Below are positions 6,844-9,829 of a stretch of DNA of 9,829 nt, piece after piece. Under the pieces are notes generated by a model. The model saw nothing but the letters and a program-made list of their open reading frames with translations, was not told where the DNA came from and did no database searches. The stretch covers positions 1-9,829 of the forward strand of contig CAJMOV010000053.1 in assembly GCA_905215125.1 (NCBI GenBank). Direction: 5' to 3'. Position 1 is the stretch's first letter, and each line of letters starts with the position of its first letter. The DNA comes from an uncultured bacterium (GTDB lineage: Bacteria; Bacillota; Clostridia; Oscillospirales; Butyricicoccaceae). Made by a program: the position numbers and the translations under genes.

Positions 6844-6872
6844 TTGACATTCGCCCGCCATCCCCCTACAAT
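6844..6872 (+). promoter_or_regulatory. Near-consensus sigma-A promoter of the DNA glycosylase gene
   Basis: TTGACA (6844-6849, perfect) and TACAAT (6867-6872, one mismatch) are separated by exactly 17 bases. The promoter begins 4 bases after the preceding terminator. The predicted start (about 6879) falls directly on the ribosome binding site AGGAGG (6880-6885), so the leader would be only about 14 bases. Confidence 0.85.
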
Positions 6873-6892
6873 GGTAAGCAGGAGGAATACTT

Positions 6893-7396
6893 ATGCCGCC
6901 CATTCTTTGTCACACGCTGCCCCCTGTCTACGATGAACAGTCCCGGGTGCTGATACTGGGCTCCTTTCCATCGCCAAAATCGCGGGAAACCGGTTTTTAT
7001 TATGGCAACCCGCAGAACCGCTTCTGGCCTGTTATGGCGGCATTGTTCGACGAACCCCTGCCTGCGTCTATACCGCAAAAACGGGACTTTGCCCTGCGGC
7101 ACCACTTTGCGCTGTGGGACGTCGCCGCCCGCTGCACAATCCGCGGTGCGGACGATAGCAGCATCAGCGACGTCACGCCAAATGAGCTTGATTCGCTTCT
7201 GTCCCGCTGCCCTATTTCCGCTATATTCGTCTGCGGCAGTAAAGCCTTTTCCCTTTACAGAAAGCATTGCCTGCCTATCACCAAGCGGGAGGCCATTCCG
7301 TTGCCCTCCACCAGCCCCGCTAACTGCCGCTACTATGATCTAGCACGGCTTATTGCATCCTATCGTATCATACTTGCATATCTGCAGGGCATCTGA
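6893..7396 (+). CDS. DNA-deoxyinosine (hypoxanthine) glycosylase, uracil-DNA glycosylase superfamily
   Basis: This 167-residue cytoplasmic base-excision repair enzyme belongs to the UDG superfamily and best matches the family-6 hypoxanthine-DNA glycosylases. Those enzymes remove hypoxanthine formed by adenine deamination. Motif I is ILGSFPS at 21-27 followed by SRETGFYYGNPQNRFW (30-45). The family lacks the usual motif-I acidic or amide catalytic residue, and an asparagine near the GNPxNxFW element is the reported catalytic candidate. Further family signatures are ALWDV (73-77), the strand IFVCGSKA (111-118) and the second motif LPSTSPAN (137-144). The length is normal. The ATG at 6893 has AGGAGG with a 7-base spacer. 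The gene is monocistronic, with a strong promoter and its own terminator. Substrate preference (hypoxanthine versus uracil) is inferred from family only. Confidence 0.9.
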   Translation: MPPILCHTLPPVYDEQSRVLILGSFPSPKSRETGFYYGNPQNRFWPVMAALFDEPLPASIPQKRDFALRHHFALWDVAARCTIRGADDSSISDVTPNELDSLLSRCPISAIFVCGSKAFSLYRKHCLPITKREAIPLPSTSPANCRYYDLARLIASYRIILAYLQGI

Positions 7397-7420
7397 CAAG
7401 CTAATCGGCTTTACACACTT

Positions 7421-7457
7421 AAAAGCGCGTTGTTCCGCACAACGCGCTTTTGTTTTT
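7421..7457. terminator. Bidirectional terminator between the glycosylase and DUF3343 genes
   Basis: A perfect 13-bp stem (AAAAGCGCGTTGT at 7421-7433 and its complement at 7439-7451) has a 5-base loop. On the plus strand the T-run extends to 7457. On the minus strand the stem ends in TTTT. It lies between convergent genes and touches the DUF3343 stop. Confidence 0.92.
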
Positions 7458-7458
7458 G

Positions 7459-7734
7459 TTATGCTTTATCCGCGCAAAAATCCTGGTGCGCAGCCCCCTG
7501 CGCGTCGACAAGGTAAAGGGAATATTCGCCGCGCTCAATGGGGAAGCCGGAATCAAGCAGGCTGTCCAGCTTCGGCTTCTCTCCTTCCTCCACCCGAATG
7601 GAAATTCCACAGGATGCGGATATAGCGCGCGGCGTCGGCATCACGGCATGCTGTATCCTTCCCTGCAGGAATTTCTGCGCCGTAATGGCGGCATGGGTCG
7701 ATTCAAAGACCAGCACCCAATAACCCTGTCCCAT
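7459..7734 (-). CDS. DUF3343 domain protein (putative Se/S carrier-like)
   Basis: This 91-residue small cytoplasmic protein matches DUF3343, a family annotated as putative selenium/sulfur carrier-like. It begins with a beta strand (GYWVLVFEST) and a helix (THAAITAQKFLQG). The family core follows, with PTPRAISASCGISIRV at 33-48, where Cys42-Gly43 is the conserved feature and the likely thiol or selenol acceptor. Further hydrophobic strands end in YSLYLVD. The gene start overlaps the last base of the yedF stop (TAATG), so the two are translationally coupled. The operon pairing is the main functional clue: DUF3343 and YedF genes commonly sit together in selenium-using anaerobes. The biochemical role is not established, and nothing in this window handles selenium directly. 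It ends at the bidirectional terminator. Confidence 0.88.
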   Translation of the reverse strand: MGQGYWVLVFESTHAAITAQKFLQGRIQHAVMPTPRAISASCGISIRVEEGEKPKLDSLLDSGFPIERGEYSLYLVDAQGAAHQDFCADKA

Positions 7735-8312
7735 TACAGCGAGACAACCTTATCAGCGTACAGCATACGCTGCGTGATATCATACATGTTGCTGACTGTG
7801 CCCACCTTCAGCTGATCGGAGATGCCGAAAAAGTTAAGGCAGGTCCCGCAGACAAGGATTTCCACCCCTTTTGCTTCCAGCTGCTTAAGGTGTTCGACCA
7901 CCTGCTCATCCAGTGCGGGCAGCTTAACGCCGGCGTTCATAAAGAGGATAGATGAAGGCAGCTCCTGCTCCTGCAAAATGGTGTAAAAATACATCCGCAT
8001 CAAGTTTCCGCCCAGTTCGGCGTCTCCCCGCCCGACAATATCGCTGCCGACAAACACAGCCCAGGTCTTTTCGGCCGTCCTCTCGTCGTTTTGCGGCGCA
8101 GCGTCTGTTTGTGTAAAGGCAACGCGGTAGTCGCCGTCAACCGGAGTTACCTCTGCCGTGAATCCTCTGCTCTGCGCTAGTTTTTTCAGATTGCGCACCG
8201 CCGTTTCATTATCGACCTCAACAGCGAAGGCGGACGCGCCGACTTCTATTTCCTTTTTAGCCATAATGACGGGGATCGGGCAGTTTTTTCCTTTTGCGTC
8301 CAGAATATTCAT
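7734..8312 (-). CDS. yedF: Sulfurtransferase-like selenium metabolism protein YedF
   Basis: This 192-residue protein has two domains. Residues 1-70 form a TusA/SirA-like sulfur-carrier domain with the active-site CPxP motif (CPIP, Cys11). Residues about 83-192 form a DsrE/DsrF-like fold with SDIVGRGDAELGGNLMRMY and a second cysteine motif CGTC at 155-158, followed by LNFFG. This fusion is the TIGR03527-type YedF found in genomes thought to use selenium, where it may relay sulfur or selenium as a persulfide or selenide. The reaction is unproven. The ATG at 8312 has GGGAGG with an 8-base spacer. It starts 3 bases after the upstream zinc-ribbon gene stop and overlaps DUF3343 by one base, forming a tight three-gene operon. 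No in-frame TGA suggests selenocysteine within the protein. Confidence 0.93.
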   Translation of the reverse strand: MNILDAKGKNCPIPVIMAKKEIEVGASAFAVEVDNETAVRNLKKLAQSRGFTAEVTPVDGDYRVAFTQTDAAPQNDERTAEKTWAVFVGSDIVGRGDAELGGNLMRMYFYTILQEQELPSSILFMNAGVKLPALDEQVVEHLKQLEAKGVEILVCGTCLNFFGISDQLKVGTVSNMYDITQRMLYADKVVSL

Positions 8313-8315
8313 GCT

Positions 8316-8777
8316 TCAATCCTCCCGAATTTTTGTCCCGCATGCGCTGCAAAACCGGGTTTCTTCCGTTACCTCCCGCCCGCAGGCAGGACAAAACCTT
8401 CTGGCGGGCTGCCCTTCAACCTTGGCGCCGCAGGTCGGGCAGAATTTTGCTTCGCTCTGCAGGGCTTCGCCGCAGTTTTTGCACACGGCAGCAGCTTCTC
8501 TGACCGGCACAGCCTTGAGCCGCTGTATTTCCGTGTTGAGGGCCTCAATGGTTTCCTCCCCGGCCTGGATGGCGCGGCAATATTCCGCCGCCGTTTCATC
8601 CAGCTGCCCGCCGCTGAGGTATTTTTCAAAAATGTACTGGCCCAGCTCGCGCTTGCGCTCGGCGACGGCATTTTCCTCGCTGCGCGCTTTGCTGGAAAGG
8701 CGGCTGACCTCCAGCATTTCGTTGGTTTTATCTCCGACATTACGGGCCAACTCGCCCAGTTTATCAAAAAAAGCCAT
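8316..8777 (-). CDS. Coiled-coil protein with two C-terminal zinc ribbons
   Basis: This 153-residue protein has an N-terminal charged helical region (about 1-90). The segment from 28 to 48, rich in Lys, Arg and Glu, is probably coiled coil. Two zinc ribbons follow. The first uses Cys99, Cys102, Cys113 and Cys116 (CKNCGEAL...FCPTCGAKV). The second uses Cys129, Cys132, Cys143 and Cys146 (FCPACGREV...FCSACGTKI). This domain order is common among Clostridia for proteins of unknown role; the ribbons probably mediate protein or nucleic-acid contacts. There is no signal peptide or membrane segment. The ATG at 8777 has GGGAGG with a 7-base spacer. It is the first gene of the operon with yedF and DUF3343, its stop lying 3 bases before the yedF start. 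That tight linkage is the only hint of a functional connection to sulfur or selenium handling. Confidence 0.9.
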   Translation of the reverse strand: MAFFDKLGELARNVGDKTNEMLEVSRLSSKARSEENAVAERKRELGQYIFEKYLSGGQLDETAAEYCRAIQAGEETIEALNTEIQRLKAVPVREAAAVCKNCGEALQSEAKFCPTCGAKVEGQPARRFCPACGREVTEETRFCSACGTKIRED

Positions 8778-8811
8778 GTGAATTCCTCCCGTATTTCATG
8801 GTGTCACTGTT

Positions 8812-8840
8812 ATCATAAAACATTTCTTGTCCGTTCGCAA
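8812..8840 (-). promoter_or_regulatory. Probable promoter of the zinc-ribbon/yedF/DUF3343 operon
   Basis: TTGCGA (8840-8835) and TATGAT (8817-8812) on the minus strand are separated by 17 bases. The predicted start near 8805 gives a leader of about 27 bases to the first ATG. Confidence 0.62.
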
Positions 8841-8940
8841 GGGATACAAAGAAAATTCACAAAAGCGCCATGGACTTGCAACGGACAACGGCAAAGCCGC
8901 ATACGCTGGTCTGCGGGGATTTTTCCCCATAAAACGCACC

Positions 8941-8946
8941 GGGAGG
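8941..8946 (+). promoter_or_regulatory. Ribosome binding site that decides the sigK GTG start
   Basis: GGGAGG lies 8 bases before the GTG at 8955. The next in-frame ATG at 8967 would be 20 bases away, too far for normal initiation. This therefore favours the GTG and the longer hydrophobic N-terminus. Confidence 0.75.
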
Positions 8947-8954
8947 TTTTTTCT

Positions 8955-9221
8955 GTGATTTCATCCATGCTTCTGATGGCCAACGTCCTGTTTTTCATGC
9001 TGCGCATTTCTCCCAGCGCCGGTTCCTTCCCCAAGCCACTCAGCGCCCAGGAAGAGCGCGAAGCCCTTGAAAGGATGGCACAGGGCGACCCCCTGGCGCG
9101 CAACAAGCTCATAGAGCACAACCTTCGCCTGGTGGCGCATGTCGTTAAGAAGGATGTAAGCAAAAGGAAGAAGCCGCCCTGTCCAGCACAGCCTCCCATT
9201 GCGCGCCGTGCTTTAAAATGA
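8955..9221 (+). pseudogene. sigK: Sigma-K, 5' part, interrupted by an inserted element
   Basis: This is the start of the late mother-cell sporulation sigma factor (the spoIVCB half in Bacillus terms). Residues 1-66 match sigma-K: a hydrophobic leader (about 1-17), then FPKPLSAQEEREAL (25-38), GDPLARNKLIEHN (44-56) and LRLVAHVVKK (57-66), which is sigma region 2.1. Sigma-E has a different sequence before this block, so sigma-K is the better call. After Lys66 (codon ending at 9152), where intact homologues continue with an aromatic residue and the rest of regions 2-4, the frame runs through 22 unrelated residues to a TGA at 9219. Those 22 codons are antisense to the recombinase 3' end. The product alone cannot bind promoters. 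The start is GTG at 8955, set by GGGAGG. The gene is functional only if the element is excised or the halves are joined otherwise. Confidence 0.9.
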
Positions 9222-9829
9222 TTGTCAATAGCACTTTTTCCTTTGTACTGCCGCGCCTGACAACGACGCGCTCTAGAAGCGCGGCGACCACTGCAGCGCA
9301 GATACCCCCTTGGAAGGAAAGCTCTGCTTCAACAGCAGCTTTGATCATCTCCAGCTTCTGCGTGGAAAGCCTGCTTTTTTCTTCCTCCTTACGCAGATAT
9401 GCGCATCGCCCTGCCAGCTTTTTTGTCTGCTCGTTCAATCCGTTGTTGCGCTGCCTGAGCTCATCGTCGTCTATCACCCCCGCTATGCTCATATCCAGCA
9501 GGCGGTCTTTTTTTACGCGAATTGCAGCTAACTCCTCCTCCGTAAATTTGATTTGTCGCTCATACCCGTGCTCGTCGGGTACAGAACGAATGATATTGGC
9601 CACCGCTTCAGCGACAGCGCCTTTATCCTGAATCAAATCCTCAAAGATATATGCCATGACCTGATTCAGCTCGTCTGTGGACAGTTGTGGGGATGAGCAG
9701 GCCGCCCTGCCTCGGCTGCGGTATACCCGGCATTGCCAAGCCTCTTTTTCTCCCCCAGCACATTTCTGGACATGACGATGATAGCTGGCGCTATGCTCTT
9801 CACAAATAATCTTGCCGCTGTACGGATAG
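9145..9829 (-). CDS. Large serine recombinase, C-terminal part (5' end beyond right edge)
   Basis: This is the C-terminal part of a large serine site-specific recombinase (SpoIVCA/TnpX/phage integrase type). About 228 codons are visible. The zinc-ribbon domain begins at the right edge: YPYSGKIICEEHSASYHRHV, then WQC, then a basic stretch ending in ACSSPQLSTDEL. The first ligand pair is CEEH rather than the usual CxxC. A long coiled-coil insertion follows (about 9340-9560), with KFTEEELAAIRVKKDRLLD and DELRQRNNGLNEQTKKLA. It ends with the terminal LLERVVVRRG...VLLTIILKHG segment typical of the class. The catalytic serine domain lies outside the window. A Met at 9657 is internal, since the frame continues upstream to the edge with good family similarity. 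The stop (TAA, 9147-9145) lies inside sequence that still codes for sigK on the other strand. The gene converges on sigK. Confidence 0.92.
   Translation of the reverse strand, partial: YPYSGKIICEEHSASYHRHVQKCAGGEKEAWQCRVYRSRGRAACSSPQLSTDELNQVMAYIFEDLIQDKGAVAEAVANIIRSVPDEHGYERQIKFTEEELAAIRVKKDRLLDMSIAGVIDDDELRQRNNGLNEQTKKLAGRCAYLRKEEEKSRLSTQKLEMIKAAVEAELSFQGGICAAVVAALLERVVVRRGSTKEKVLLTIILKHGAQWEAVLDRAASSFCLHPS
9153..9829. mobile_element. Left end of a skin-like (sigK intervening) element, continuing off the right edge
   Basis: Sigma-K coding similarity stops at about 9152, after the AAG AAG codons for VVKK. Everything beyond belongs to the element, beginning with the end of a large serine recombinase gene. 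This is the known arrangement of sigK intervening elements in Bacillus and Clostridioides, where a recombinase next to the junction excises the element in the mother cell. The exact crossover dinucleotide cannot be fixed without the other junction, so the boundary is uncertain by several bases (about 9141-9156). Cargo genes are not in the window. A prophage or conjugative element that happens to use sigK as its target is the alternative. Confidence 0.82.

Noticed and set aside
8158..8781. A 207-codon plus-strand frame
   Set aside because: It is antisense to the zinc-ribbon and yedF genes, whose cysteine motifs and coupling are clear.
8900..8907. CATACGCT as a sigma-E type -10 for sigK
   Set aside because: It resembles the sigma-E -10 (CATAC with a final T) and sits about 50 bases before the GTG. 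No A/T-rich -35 lies at the right distance, so it is not listed as a feature; transcript mapping during sporulation would settle it.
8915..8928. Small hairpin GGGGA-TTTT-TCCCC before sigK
   Set aside because: The stem is only 5 bp, has no T-run after it and lies inside the sigK leader; there is too little to call it a terminator or switch.
1..9829. CRISPR arrays, tRNA or rRNA genes, IS terminal repeats
   Set aside because: I saw no regularly spaced repeats, cloverleaf arms or rRNA motifs in the window. The only mobile-element signal is the sigK insertion at the right end.

Overview
The window looks like a low-to-mid GC, endospore-forming Firmicute of the class Clostridia (probably Oscillospiraceae-like). 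This rests on HPr kinase, a Zn-ribbon L28, a BlaI/M56 pair, a UPF0735 ACT protein, a YedF/DUF3343 pair and a sigma-K gene, together with purine-rich ribosome binding sites and TTGnnn-17-TAnnnT promoters. No organism can be named from sequence alone.

Layout, left to right. (1) The 5' two thirds of hprK (minus strand) runs off the left edge; rpmB is divergent from it and ends in a perfect 12-bp terminator. (2) A 317-bp gap holds the promoter of a TTG-started MATE exporter and a possible decayed small gene on the minus strand. (3) A bidirectional terminator separates the MATE gene from a convergent blaI-blaR1-like operon. The repressor and M56 membrane protease overlap by 4 bases, and their promoter carries two dyads sharing the same half sites. 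(4) A UPF0735/PheB-type ACT gene (minus) lies back to back with an unrecognised small helical protein gene (plus). A monocistronic family-6-like DNA glycosylase follows with a near-consensus promoter. (5) A convergent minus-strand operon encodes a double zinc-ribbon protein, the YedF-type sulfurtransferase-like selenium-metabolism protein and a DUF3343 protein. (6) The right end holds the 5' part of sigK, broken in sigma region 2.1. It is followed by the 3' end of a large serine recombinase in opposite orientation, the arrangement of a skin (sigK intervening) element.

Functionally most of the window is housekeeping with short independent transcription units insulated by good terminators. The most noteworthy part is the right end: sigma-K, the late mother-cell sporulation factor, appears to be interrupted by a mobile element whose recombinase gene stops inside sigK-derived sequence. 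Whether this is a developmentally excised skin element or a simple insertional inactivation cannot be decided here, because the other junction and the 3' half of sigK lie outside the window. The second point of interest is the BlaR1-like protein, whose roughly 480-residue outer domain shows no penicillin-binding motifs that I can see and begins with a lipobox-like cysteine.
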